From Fidelibacterota bacterium (GTDB lineage: Bacteria > Fidelibacterota > UBA8477 > JABMPR01): a DNA stretch of 64,000 bases. Each line of letters begins with the position of its first letter. Position 1 is the first letter of the stretch. The translations under genes were made by a program, and so were the position numbers. The DNA is taken from contig JADHVL010000011.1 of the NCBI GenBank assembly GCA_016784025.1, forward strand, positions 1 through 64,000, written 5' to 3'. Under the pieces are notes generated by a model. That model was not told where the DNA came from and searched no databases. It was given only the letters and a program-made list of their open reading frames with translations. Shown here one piece after another: positions 33,659-42,470 of this stretch.

Positions 33659-34213
33659 ATGAAAGAGAAGGCAAATATTTCCTATCCATTATTTGATAGC
33701 TTTAAAGACAAATTGAAGCCAAAAAGAAGCCAGGCTCAAATGGCACTTTCTCAAGTCAATGTGTTCAGTCGCTTATCGTGGCAGGAAATAAAAATTGTCG
33801 AGAATGCAGTGCATATTCGCAATTATGCCCCAGGGGAACCTGTTTTTAAGCAGGGCGATCCCGGAAGTGGTATGTATGTAATCATAGAAGGTTGTGTTGG
33901 CATTTTTTTGGATATCCCACAACAAGCTCCTAAGCAACTTTCAAAACTGGGCGATGGCGATTTCTTTGGTGAGATAGCCCTACTCGATGAATCTCCCAGA
34001 ACTGCTGCGGCAACTGCTATTGAAAACAGTACAATTATTGGATTTTACCGACCTGATCTCATGGATATTCTAAAGACAAAACCAGCCCTGGGAGGGAAGA
34101 TACTATTGGCCCTCTCTGAAGTTTTGGCTGTACGATTACGAAGTACCAATGGCGAGTTGGTCAAAGTGTCCCGGAAACTGGAAGCCGTTTTAGAATCTGG
34201 GGCAAATGAGTAA
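33659..34213 (+). CDS. Cyclic nucleotide-binding domain protein
   Basis: 184 aa, single CNBD. N-terminal helical part, then SRLSWQEIKIVEN, YAPGEPVFKQGDPGSGMYVI, and the phosphate cassette DFFGEIALLDESPRTAAATA with its Arg. No HTH, kinase or other output domain is present, so it is a sensor-only protein or works through the membrane transporter gene that overlaps it by 8 bp. Three CNBD proteins are encoded in this window. Confidence 0.8.
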   Translation: MKEKANISYPLFDSFKDKLKPKRSQAQMALSQVNVFSRLSWQEIKIVENAVHIRNYAPGEPVFKQGDPGSGMYVIIEGCVGIFLDIPQQAPKQLSKLGDGDFFGEIALLDESPRTAAATAIENSTIIGFYRPDLMDILKTKPALGGKILLALSEVLAVRLRSTNGELVKVSRKLEAVLESGANE

Positions 34214-35330
34214 CACCGATTCCATCACCATCGCACCCCAGTCGGTACGATTGTTTTTCCAGAGTTTCTTTAAAACCCTGATTTACTTTATTTTTCTTGT
34301 TTTGCTTTTGGCAGGTGCTTACAAGGCCTTTCCTCTGGTTGTTGATGCCTTATTTCTAATTATAATCGCAGCTATACTTACAGCTGTATTCAATCCCCTT
34401 GTGGATCGGTTGGAATCTTCTGGATTAAGACGTCTCTATGGCACCTTGCTGATGTTCGGTGGAATTTTTGGTATGGTAGCGCTGGGAGTGATTAAAGGAA
34501 TTCCGACCTTGCTCAATGAGGTCAGTCGAATCAAAGATATTATCCAGGAAAACTCCGCAACAGAATCCCTAAATTCTATGATGGGAGATATAAACTCCCG
34601 AATTGCCGAATATATACCGGGCTTTCAATTGGACTTAGAGCTCATCTCCAGTCTTTCAGCCCAATTTTTCAGCCAACTTGGTTCCATCCTCGCCGGAGCC
34701 CTGGACACCCTGGCTACCATTATTTTCATCCTGATTATTACCATGTTTTTTCTTGTTGATGGGAAGCGCATGACCAAGCAGCTCATAGGGATGGTACCCA
34801 ATCGATACTTTGAAATGTCACTGAATATTACCTACAAAACAAAACAACAGTTGACCAATTTTCTACGCGGCCAATTATTGGCTGCATTAGGTGTCGGTAT
34901 ACAGTCCTTCATTGGTCTTAGTTTGTTGAATTGGATTTTTGATACCAATATTTCCGGGGTTCTACTCATTAGTACCATTGCCGGTATGGCCAACATGATT
35001 CCCTTTGTGGGACCATTTATGGGTATGGTGCCGGCTATTATCGTAAGTTTGTTTAACAACCTTGGCGATCCAATAGCTGCCTCACATTTCTACTATATCC
35101 TGCATATCGTAGGTATGTTTCTTATCGTTCAAATGATTGACAACAACATCATCTCACCCATCGTGGTTTCAGGATCTATGGAAATGCATCCACTCACAGT
35201 GATTTTACTTATCCTGGTTGGCTCACAAATTGGGGTGTTGGGGATGTTTCTGGCAGTTCCTGCCTGGGGTATTTCAAAAGTTGTTATTCAAGAAGTGTAT
35301 CAGGGATTAAAAGGTCACCACCTGATCTAG
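34206..35330 (+). CDS. AI-2E family transporter
   Basis: 374 aa with eight predicted membrane helices. Features: ALFLIIIAAILTAVFNPLVDRLES near the start, a large extracytoplasmic region (about 95-160), and the conserved VQMIDNNIISPIVVSGSMEMHP followed by a late GMFLAVPAWGI. Members export small solutes; some act as Na+/H+ exchangers. Substrate unknown. Coupled to the CNBD gene. The stop touches the stop of the convergent gene at 35331 with zero bases between. Confidence 0.85.
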   Translation: MSNTDSITIAPQSVRLFFQSFFKTLIYFIFLVLLLAGAYKAFPLVVDALFLIIIAAILTAVFNPLVDRLESSGLRRLYGTLLMFGGIFGMVALGVIKGIPTLLNEVSRIKDIIQENSATESLNSMMGDINSRIAEYIPGFQLDLELISSLSAQFFSQLGSILAGALDTLATIIFILIITMFFLVDGKRMTKQLIGMVPNRYFEMSLNITYKTKQQLTNFLRGQLLAALGVGIQSFIGLSLLNWIFDTNISGVLLISTIAGMANMIPFVGPFMGMVPAIIVSLFNNLGDPIAASHFYYILHIVGMFLIVQMIDNNIISPIVVSGSMEMHPLTVILLILVGSQIGVLGMFLAVPAWGISKVVIQEVYQGLKGHHLI

Positions 35331-37796
35331 CTATTTCTTCTGTTTGTCCTGATATTCTATTTTTTCAATACTACCATCTTTTAAATACAACCAGATCTCT
35401 TCGACGTCAGATTTTGGATAGACGTATAGCTCGTATTCACCCTCTTTAAACTTCCGTTCTGGTGGACCAATGTAGCGGACGATGAGTGATCCCTTCATAC
35501 CCAGTTTGGGAATAAAATTTTCAGGATTCAGATTTTCAACATCATCCATCAGATTATCCAGAGCCATACGCTTCATGGGGGCGATCTTCTGCTCATCTGC
35601 ATATTGAATAGCCCTTTCCAAATCCTTTAAATGTTCATCTACAATATCAGAGAGCACGGGATTCAGGTTTTTGGCGTCCTTCATGGACTCATATACCATT
35701 TGACGGTCTTCTTTCAGGATGCCTTCATTGGCGTCATCAAGACGCCCATCTCCAACCTTCTGGCGCAGCTCAGCCGTTACCATCCTATAGCGATCAGTAA
35801 GCCCGTCGGCCTGCTTAAGCCAATAAAGACTTCGACCATAGACACCAGACTGATATAATACAGTAGCTCGAATGATGTATGACCTAGCAAGGAGAACCTT
35901 GGCAATGGGGTAGGAGGAGGGATCGCTTTTTAGTGCCAGCAGAATGAGATCCTCAGCCAACTCATAGTCCAGCATCTTCAAAGCCTCAGACACACCTTCC
36001 AATGCACGATCTGCAATTTCTACTTCCATGTTCTGGACTGCTCTATCAACAGCTTCACTGGGTGGAGTTTCACCTTGTTGAATGAGGGCATGAGCATCTC
36101 CAATTTTTCCCTGCGATAGAATGGTGCGGACATCACGATAGTACCTGGTCACCAGCGAATCTTCCACCAGCTGCTTTTGTATGAGAACCGCTTCTCGATT
36201 GTGATGATTCGGTGTGAACTGCAAGAGCTCCTGCATTATTTCCAGGGAGCTGGTAAAGTGTTTATCCTTAAATGCTTCGAAGGCTTTCATTGCCGCATTT
36301 GGGTATCCGCCAAATATTAGACCAATATGTAGCGAGACCACAGGTTGACTCAGATCGATATATTTAATGGGGATAATTTCATCTGGATTCACGGCAGAAA
36401 GATTTGATGCGCTCATATCAATCTCAAAGGCTTGATGCACGTAATCCAGATTGATCCCCAATGATACCCTCGAGCTTCCATCTCCTTTGATGGTATAACC
36501 GGCCCCTGAGCCAATATGCCAGGTGAAACCGTTGGCATCGATTAATCTGTCCAAAACCTTATTTTCGTACAAAGTCATTGTGGCAAATCCTGTTCCACCA
36601 CGAATTCTTGTAAAAATTTTTGGTCCAAATGGATAAATGATTTCGTGATCTAGATAGATATCAAAAACTCTGGGAGAGAAGGTCAAATTATTAAAAGTGG
36701 TACTACCATCAGATAAGGAGCGAGCCCATCCTGAGGGGAGTGTTGTAGGAGTGTTCATTTTCCAGAGACGCACACCAACACCACTAAATGCATCAATATT
36801 GGCTTGACGAATGAAGTGGAATGGCCAGTTGTATTTAAAGATTTGAAGATCATAGTTTCGGCTAGTGGAAGATGCGAAGGGAATGCTCAATTCGGTCCCA
36901 ACAGAATCATACTGAATGGAGACACCTGTTGTAAAGGAGAGGAGACCAGCCCCTGCACTCAAGTTGAATAATCCCAATTTGTAGGGGTCACGAAAGGGCG
37001 TATAAGCCCCAAAGAACATCTCGCCAAACTCTAAGGTCACATTCAAATCAGGTGTATTAAGTGAAAGTGACTGAATGGGTGAAATTGCTCCGGCTCCACC
37101 ACCTGGTAATTTTAAGCTTTCTCCTGGTTCAGCCAGATTAAAACCTTCCAATGTGTAGCCCAGGTCAACGCCTATTCGAAATCGTTTTCCCAGACGTCCA
37201 AAGAGGGTGGTCTTCCAGCCAATGCCAAAATTGACGTGATAACCATTTGATTCCAGAACACGAATACCCCCAGAGTTTTTGTATAGTCTCAGGTGAGAAA
37301 AACCTAAACCAATCTGAGCATGGAGACTCCCTCTCCGGCTATAATCGTAGACAAAATTATTACCCAATGAAAACCCGCTAATCAACATATTCATGGCGAA
37401 CCCGGATATATCTGTCCCATTCACTTCCAGAGCGGATGGATATCCTGAGGGAAGGTTGATGATGCCAATCTGATTGCGAATGGTATAATGCAAGCTGGAG
37501 TAGGCATCAAATTTTGATGCTGGCTGGAAATGATCCCACCAACGATAGCGCAATATTTCTAAATCCATGGAAGCGAGGACACCCCGCAACGTATCTGCGA
37601 TAGTCCAGCCCCCGGGTACAGAAGTAACATCCATGTTCTGAGTAGGTTTGATTGAGTAGTATGATAGGCCTGTTTTGATACCAGGAAAGGGCAGCAAATG
37701 GGGGGGGACGATGGGAATTTCTTGAGCAGAGACCAGCATGGAGACTATAAGCCCTGCTTGTGTAATCCTCCTGAGTAAATCACGAATCATGTCCAT
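35331..37796 (-). CDS. Large outer-membrane barrel protein with helical C-terminal region
   Basis: About 820 aa from ATG 37796. A short signal segment (AGLIVSMLVSAQE) is followed by about 500 residues of beta-strand alternation rich in Gly, Tyr and Phe. From about 510 to 760 the protein is helical with TPR-like repeats (YELAEDLILLALKSDPSSYP, then YQSGVYGRSLYWLKQADGL), ending with a small domain (KFKEGEYELYVYPKSDV). No named family. The upper start, TTG 37817, lies inside a terminator. The barrel plus scaffold layout suggests an envelope secretion or adhesion function; this is a guess. Confidence 0.6.
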   Translation of the reverse strand: MDMIRDLLRRITQAGLIVSMLVSAQEIPIVPPHLLPFPGIKTGLSYYSIKPTQNMDVTSVPGGWTIADTLRGVLASMDLEILRYRWWDHFQPASKFDAYSSLHYTIRNQIGIINLPSGYPSALEVNGTDISGFAMNMLISGFSLGNNFVYDYSRRGSLHAQIGLGFSHLRLYKNSGGIRVLESNGYHVNFGIGWKTTLFGRLGKRFRIGVDLGYTLEGFNLAEPGESLKLPGGGAGAISPIQSLSLNTPDLNVTLEFGEMFFGAYTPFRDPYKLGLFNLSAGAGLLSFTTGVSIQYDSVGTELSIPFASSTSRNYDLQIFKYNWPFHFIRQANIDAFSGVGVRLWKMNTPTTLPSGWARSLSDGSTTFNNLTFSPRVFDIYLDHEIIYPFGPKIFTRIRGGTGFATMTLYENKVLDRLIDANGFTWHIGSGAGYTIKGDGSSRVSLGINLDYVHQAFEIDMSASNLSAVNPDEIIPIKYIDLSQPVVSLHIGLIFGGYPNAAMKAFEAFKDKHFTSSLEIMQELLQFTPNHHNREAVLIQKQLVEDSLVTRYYRDVRTILSQGKIGDAHALIQQGETPPSEAVDRAVQNMEVEIADRALEGVSEALKMLDYELAEDLILLALKSDPSSYPIAKVLLARSYIIRATVLYQSGVYGRSLYWLKQADGLTDRYRMVTAELRQKVGDGRLDDANEGILKEDRQMVYESMKDAKNLNPVLSDIVDEHLKDLERAIQYADEQKIAPMKRMALDNLMDDVENLNPENFIPKLGMKGSLIVRYIGPPERKFKEGEYELYVYPKSDVEEIWLYLKDGSIEKIEYQDKQKK

Positions 37797-37816
37797 GAAA
37801 TTAGCTTTGATGAACA

Positions 37817-37849
37817 AATAAAAAAGCCGAATCCTTGGATTCGGCTTTC
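37817..37849 (-). terminator. Terminator of the choice-of-anchor V gene
   Basis: Read on the minus strand, AAAGCCGAATCC-AA-GGATTCGGCTTT is followed by TTTTATTTG. It lies 17 bp after the choice-of-anchor V stop and directly in front of the barrel gene. Confidence 0.85.
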
Positions 37850-37865
37850 ATTGGATAAGAACCAA

Positions 37866-38438
37866 TTATTTTTTTGCAGGGGCTACTGTCACTTCACGGG
37901 TATAAATATAATCCCCGGTTTTTTTCTTGTTCCCGTTGCCAGCATTAAAAGCAAAATAAAAGGATGAGCTTGAAGCCACCTCATCTGGTGCCTGCCACTG
38001 GAAGGTCCAGGTCTGTGATTCCCCTTTTTTTGCTCTTTTAATACCCTTCTCAGTGTGAGAAATATAGCGACGGGAGGTGCGCGATTTGGTCTTTGTGTCC
38101 GCGATGAGTTGAGTGGGTTGGTGCTTTAATGAAACCAATGTCCCCTTAGCATTTCCATCCTCATCCGCCACAGTAGCAACAAATCCAAATGTTTTAGCAC
38201 CCTTCTGTTGCAGACTGAGTGTGATATCATAGATCTCATTGGGCTCATAGATCTTGGGCAGACCTTGAATGGAAATTTCAGCTCCACCAGCGTTTAAATC
38301 ATTTCCAGCATGACATTTACTGGTATGACAGGTTCTGTCCCCAGGAGCACCAGAAGTCATAGGAGGAGCCCCTTTTTTCTTAGCACTAAGTGAGACAGCA
38401 AGGAGCAGGGATAAAGCAAATATTAATAGATGACGCAT
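37866..38438 (-). CDS. Choice-of-anchor V (Reeler-like) domain protein
   Basis: 190 aa, signal peptide MRHLLIFALSLLLAVSLSAK. The mature region begins GAPGDRTCHTSKCHAGNDL and continues with strands (EISIQGLPKIYEPNEIYDIT, then FAFNAGNGNKK), as in choice-of-anchor V / Reeler proteins, which often carry a haem-type C-x-x-C-H. Here the motif reads CHTSKCH, that is C-x4-C-H, one of the less usual spacings. It may bind haem or form a disulfide. Terminators lie on both sides. Confidence 0.65.
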   Translation of the reverse strand: MRHLLIFALSLLLAVSLSAKKKGAPPMTSGAPGDRTCHTSKCHAGNDLNAGGAEISIQGLPKIYEPNEIYDITLSLQQKGAKTFGFVATVADEDGNAKGTLVSLKHQPTQLIADTKTKSRTSRRYISHTEKGIKRAKKGESQTWTFQWQAPDEVASSSSFYFAFNAGNGNKKKTGDYIYTREVTVAPAKK

Positions 38439-38505
38439 AATTGAATCCTTTCATTTGAAATTGAAATATTGCTGGAAAAATAAGGTGTGTCAGTGGAGAT
38501 GAAAC

Positions 38506-38535
38506 AAAAAAAACCCCGCTTTTCCAGGGGTTTTT
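38506..38535. terminator. Bidirectional terminator
   Basis: AAAAACCCC...GGGGTTTTT with A-run on one side and T-run on the other, 70 bp upstream of the choice-of-anchor V start. Confidence 0.7.
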
Positions 38536-38603
38536 GATGGATGAGCGGACCGATTTAGCCTTCACACGTGTAGATCGCAGATCATTGACTGCATACTTTA
38601 GAA

Positions 38604-38633
38604 ATAAAAAAACCCCGCTTCTCGCGGGGTTTT
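38604..38633. terminator. Terminator of the TPR lipoprotein gene
   Basis: AAACCCCGC-TTCTC-GCGGGGTTTT; the minus-strand reading ends in T6. It lies 22 bp downstream of the TPR lipoprotein stop and shares the CCCCGC stem with the hairpin at 38506-38535. Confidence 0.85.
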
Positions 38634-38655
38634 AATACATCTGTGAAAGCGGGAA

Positions 38656-39705
38656 TTATTTGAGACTTTTCTCAATTTTATCCATGGTTTTGAACTTCTC
38701 TGACTTGTCACCATAGTTGCGGTAATAAGTCATTCTCAATTCATGAACAACATCCAGACTTTCAGGTGTAAGTTCGTAAGCCAGTTCAAGATACTTCTCA
38801 GCTTCTTTATAGTTTTCCAAACGACCAAAGGCGAGGCCGGCATTGAATAATGCATCAGCTTCTGTAGGGGAAATTTCAGTCACTTTGATGAACTCACTTG
38901 CTGCATCTTCCCATTTTTCCTGCTGGAAATAAAGAACACCAAGGTTGTAGTGGAGGTCAGTACTATTTGGATCCATTTCAATGGCGTTAATGTAAGCAGC
39001 TGCCGCAGTTTCTTTTTCACCCTTGGCGTCATAAACAAATGCGATTTGTTTGATGGCATTCAGGTTAGTAGGATCCACCTCAAGAGCACGTTTCATGTAA
39101 ACGAGAGCATCATCATAACTTTTTTCGCGGAAGTAGACCAGACCCAAGTTAACCAGAGAAGTTATGTCTTTAGGATTCTTATCGACGGAAAGAACCATAT
39201 ACTCTTTGCCCTTTTCAAACTCTTCCTTGAAGAGATAGACTTGAGCAAGAGTGCTGTATGCTTCAGGTTTTTCAGGATTTAATGAGATACAATCTAGAAA
39301 AGCTTTTTCTGTAGAAACATAAAGTTCAGCTTCATCTTTAGCCTCACCTTTGATGAGGGCATTGTAGCCTTTGGCACCAAAGTTAAAATTGTCAACCCAG
39401 TATTTTTCACGGGCAAGTTTGATCTTATCTGCAAATTTGGCATCAATTGAAGCAGACTTGGTCAGGAACTCTGAAACTTTGTCCCAACTTTTTGTGCGGG
39501 AGTATATCTCCGTTGCAAGTAGGAAAGAGGGTTCTGAATTCATTGGCTCTTTGTCAGTGGCAGCCAGCAGCATTTCTTCTGCTTTTTCATAGTTTTTTTG
39601 TTGTAGGTAAACTTTAGCTGAGGTCATATCTGTGGAATCACATCCCAGAATAGTCAGCAGCAAGAGCCCCACAACCCAGATCATTAGGTTTCTCGATTGT
39701 TTCAT
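38656..39705 (-). CDS. TPR-repeat lipoprotein
   Basis: 349 aa from ATG 39705, which has an AAGGAG site 6 nt upstream; the longer frame to 39816 is not needed. Lipoprotein signal with lipobox LLLTILGC. About eight TPR units, for example YEKAEEMLLAATDKEP, YDDALVYMKRALEVDPTNLN, WEDAASEFIKVTEISP, and YKEAEKYLELAYELTP. Probably a periplasmic scaffold for envelope assembly. A 240-bp gap before the divergent phosphoesterase gene contains repeated ATATAT-rich promoter-like sequence but nothing I can define. Confidence 0.85.
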   Translation of the reverse strand: MKQSRNLMIWVVGLLLLTILGCDSTDMTSAKVYLQQKNYEKAEEMLLAATDKEPMNSEPSFLLATEIYSRTKSWDKVSEFLTKSASIDAKFADKIKLAREKYWVDNFNFGAKGYNALIKGEAKDEAELYVSTEKAFLDCISLNPEKPEAYSTLAQVYLFKEEFEKGKEYMVLSVDKNPKDITSLVNLGLVYFREKSYDDALVYMKRALEVDPTNLNAIKQIAFVYDAKGEKETAAAAYINAIEMDPNSTDLHYNLGVLYFQQEKWEDAASEFIKVTEISPTEADALFNAGLAFGRLENYKEAEKYLELAYELTPESLDVVHELRMTYYRNYGDKSEKFKTMDKIEKSLK

Positions 39706-39945
39706 TGAATCTCCTTGTATAGATAAAGTGCTTATTTTGGATGTCGGTTTCATGCAGGCGCAAATATATTCGCCCGTCCCTTCGAAGGCAACTATTTCAA
39801 AAGACCAAATTTGCAAACTTGATATATATCCGCCCCCTTTAAAAGCAGTTGGATTTTGCTACCCCCTGAGAGATATTTGTCCATCGATATTAAGGAGCCA
39901 GCACGTACTATAAATATTATCATGCACGAGTCGGGGGTCTGATTC

Positions 39946-40746
39946 ATGTCTCATAGCGGCGGCAAAGCAACTTGCTTTGCTATTTTGACGGATATTCATG
40001 GAAATATTCATGCCCTGGATGAAGCAGTTCGTCTTATTGAGCAGCACGCTGACGTTGATAAAATTATTTGTCTAGGTGATAATTTTTCACTTGGCTCCGC
40101 ACCTACAGAAGTACTCAAAAAACTCCAATCTCTACCAGACCCGATCTTTATTCGCGGTAATCATGATCGCTATCTTCTGGAACGAATCTGGGAATACGAT
40201 CGACCTACCATTGAGGGAATGGATCCAGATGATCCGGTATGCATTGATATTGTGGCGAATGAAAAATGGACAGCTGACCAGCTGGGATCAGAGGGAATTG
40301 ATTTTATTCGCACTATGAAAATGTCCCACTTTGTGAACATAAATCAGGTATATGCAGAATTCACCCATGCCTGGTTTGGTCGCGATGATTTGCCACCCAG
40401 TCTGGAGGAGGCAAGGAAATGGCGCGATCATGAGCAATTCAAACACACTGAGGCTGAGACCTTCGTGTTTACCCACGGGCACACTCATATCCCTCGTCAT
40501 GATCACTTCGGTAACTTGAGAGTATTTTGTCCAGGTTCAACTGGCTTGCCTTTCGATGAGGACAAACGGGGTGTTGTGGCATTTCTAAAACTGGAAAACG
40601 GAGAGGCTCATTGGGAAGTCAAACGCTTCGACTATGACTTTGAGGCTGCCCTTGAACATATGAGGAAGGTGCAACCACCTTTTTACAAGAATCTTCACTC
40701 AACATTGATGTATGCCAGTATCAGAAACGATCTGGTAGAAAATTAA
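39946..40746 (+). CDS. Metallophosphoesterase
   Basis: 266 aa, calcineurin-like fold. Metal ligands are all present: TDIHGNIHAL (D-x-H), LGDNFSLG (GDN, variant of GDxx), GNHDRYL, TEAETFVFTHGHTHIP (GHTH), with a further His in the long loop. It resembles the YfcE-type and Ap4A-type phosphatases, but the substrate is not deducible. Divergent from the TPR lipoprotein gene and convergent with the next two minus-strand genes. No strong ribosome binding site. Confidence 0.8.
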   Translation: MSHSGGKATCFAILTDIHGNIHALDEAVRLIEQHADVDKIICLGDNFSLGSAPTEVLKKLQSLPDPIFIRGNHDRYLLERIWEYDRPTIEGMDPDDPVCIDIVANEKWTADQLGSEGIDFIRTMKMSHFVNINQVYAEFTHAWFGRDDLPPSLEEARKWRDHEQFKHTEAETFVFTHGHTHIPRHDHFGNLRVFCPGSTGLPFDEDKRGVVAFLKLENGEAHWEVKRFDYDFEAALEHMRKVQPPFYKNLHSTLMYASIRNDLVEN

Positions 40747-40762
40747 CCTGCTAAATCAGGAG

Positions 40763-41605
40763 TTATTGCTCTTCAGGATGTAAGATTTCCTGAATGATTT
40801 GTTGTTTCTCAAAATAGAGCGTAGCAGTTTCCAGATTGTTCCGCTTTTTTGCCCCAGCAGCGACCACCCCGCACTTTAACTCAAGTTCTTTCAGCAAGGT
40901 CTTCTTCCATATCGGATCCATATCGCTATCCATATGTTTTTCCATTGAAGCAATCCGGAATCTGTCCATACCCCAATATTTACGACTTAACTGGTCCTCG
41001 TGACCCCCATAACGTGTCACTAATTTTTCATCCAGGAGTCCTATCTCAAAATGTGGAGCAATTCTAAGCCAGAGATCATAGTCTTCACATGCAGGAAGGT
41101 TGATATCAAATAATCCCACCTTTTTAAAGATGCTTTGATGTATGATCACGGCGCTGGGACTAACTATACAAAGGGGAAGACAGGCCTCGAATATCCAACC
41201 GCCTCGCTTGGCATGCTTATCCATGGGATTGACCCTCACACCATTCCGAATCCAAATTTCATCACATTGACTGATCATCTCGTCGGGATGAACCTCATGA
41301 TATTGTTTCTGCTTTTCCAGTTTACGCGGATCCCATTGATCGTCCGAGTCCAGAAATGCAATCCACTCACCCCTGGCAATCTGAATACCCACATTTCTGG
41401 AGAATGAAACACCCCGATTACTGCTGTTGGTGATGATGTTTATCTTCTCCGAATACTTTTCCAGAATAGCTGCTGTGTTGTCTGTAGAGGCATCATCAAC
41501 GACAATGATTTCTTGCGCTTGAAAAGTTTGGTCTAAAACTGATTGAAGTGCCCGCTTAAGAGTCGCTTCTCTGTTGAAGGTTGGTATGATGACGGTGATG
41601 TTCAA
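40763..41605 (-). CDS. Glycosyltransferase family 2
   Basis: 280 aa, soluble GT-A fold. VTVIIPTFNREATLKRAL, IIVVDDASTDNTAAIL, WIAFLDSDDQWDPRKL (DxD), and CEDYDLWLRIAPHF (acceptor/base Asp) are all typical. Five bp after the nucleosidase gene on the minus strand. Probably polysaccharide or lipopolysaccharide sugar transfer; donor unknown. Confidence 0.88.
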   Translation of the reverse strand: MNITVIIPTFNREATLKRALQSVLDQTFQAQEIIVVDDASTDNTAAILEKYSEKINIITNSSNRGVSFSRNVGIQIARGEWIAFLDSDDQWDPRKLEKQKQYHEVHPDEMISQCDEIWIRNGVRVNPMDKHAKRGGWIFEACLPLCIVSPSAVIIHQSIFKKVGLFDINLPACEDYDLWLRIAPHFEIGLLDEKLVTRYGGHEDQLSRKYWGMDRFRIASMEKHMDSDMDPIWKKTLLKELELKCGVVAAGAKKRNNLETATLYFEKQQIIQEILHPEEQ

Positions 41606-41610
41606 GAGCT

Positions 41611-42423
41611 TTATGGCAATCGTGTCAGGATTTTTTTTAGAAGGAACTTCTGCAGCGTCTGAGTAGCCTGGAAGTAATTCTGTTTAAAATCTTCTGGCGT
41701 GGAAGCACCAGCACGATCTGAGATACATCGTATAGCCAGCAGGGGGAGATCCCTTGCTAAACAAAATCGGGCCACAGAGTAAGACTCCATGTCAACAGCT
41801 TCTGCACCACCAGCTCTAGTTGATTCTCTTGCATTTTCATCAGTAATGGCCTTGAGGCTGGAATAGAAAACTGCCTGCGGAATACTCATATCTCCAAATA
41901 TTTCAGGAGGAGCTATTTCAAGATCAGGCTTACCAGCGCAGGAAAATGTTGTGCCCTGGATGATTTCCAAGAGGGGTATATCTTCGGACAAAGATCCACT
42001 AACACCAAAATGAATGATTAAATCGAATTTGTCTGGATCCACATGAGAAAGCATGGCCATTTCGCAGAGTTCTATACCTATCCCCGTCTTAAGTAGATGA
42101 AGTTTCTTTTCTAGTTGAATCAGTTCTTGGCCATTCCCTCGAGTCAGAGTCTTTGCCTTGGGGTAGTACTGTCTGATGGTTCCAGCTTCTGATTTCAAAG
42201 CGTGGGCTAATAAAATCTGCATGCCCAAATCTAGTTCCAGTCCCTTGAATCCATGTATTAATTCATATCCATATTGTAAATTTATTGGAAAGCGTGTATA
42301 GGCAGGGTAAAGGCGTGAATGACCAGATTCATTAAAATCGATTGAAAATTGTGGCAAATCGTATGGAAAAGGGTTTAATTCCGCGCATGGCAACACGTCA
42401 CTCTGACCTGAGACACGATTCAA
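41611..42423 (-). CDS. Phosphorylase-superfamily nucleosidase (MTA/SAH nucleosidase-like)
   Basis: 270 aa from TTG 42423 with TAGGG 8 nt upstream, or 203 aa from ATG 42222. The shorter form starts MQILLAHALKSEAGTIRQYY like other members of this superfamily, but the 67-codon upstream extension is open and the start is undecided. Core features: IIHFGVSGSLS, AVDMESYSVARFCL (acidic catalytic residue with the Met-Glu ribose site), and LAIRCISDRAGAS, where the last Asp is the purine acid. MTA/SAH cleavage would fit the metK-ahcY genes in this window; futalosine hydrolase is an alternative. Confidence 0.7.
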   Translation of the reverse strand: MNRVSGQSDVLPCAELNPFPYDLPQFSIDFNESGHSRLYPAYTRFPINLQYGYELIHGFKGLELDLGMQILLAHALKSEAGTIRQYYPKAKTLTRGNGQELIQLEKKLHLLKTGIGIELCEMAMLSHVDPDKFDLIIHFGVSGSLSEDIPLLEIIQGTTFSCAGKPDLEIAPPEIFGDMSIPQAVFYSSLKAITDENARESTRAGGAEAVDMESYSVARFCLARDLPLLAIRCISDRAGASTPEDFKQNYFQATQTLQKFLLKKILTRLP

Positions 42424-42470
42424 CTTTTACCCTACTATTATATATTTTGATTTGAAAGGATGATTTAATC

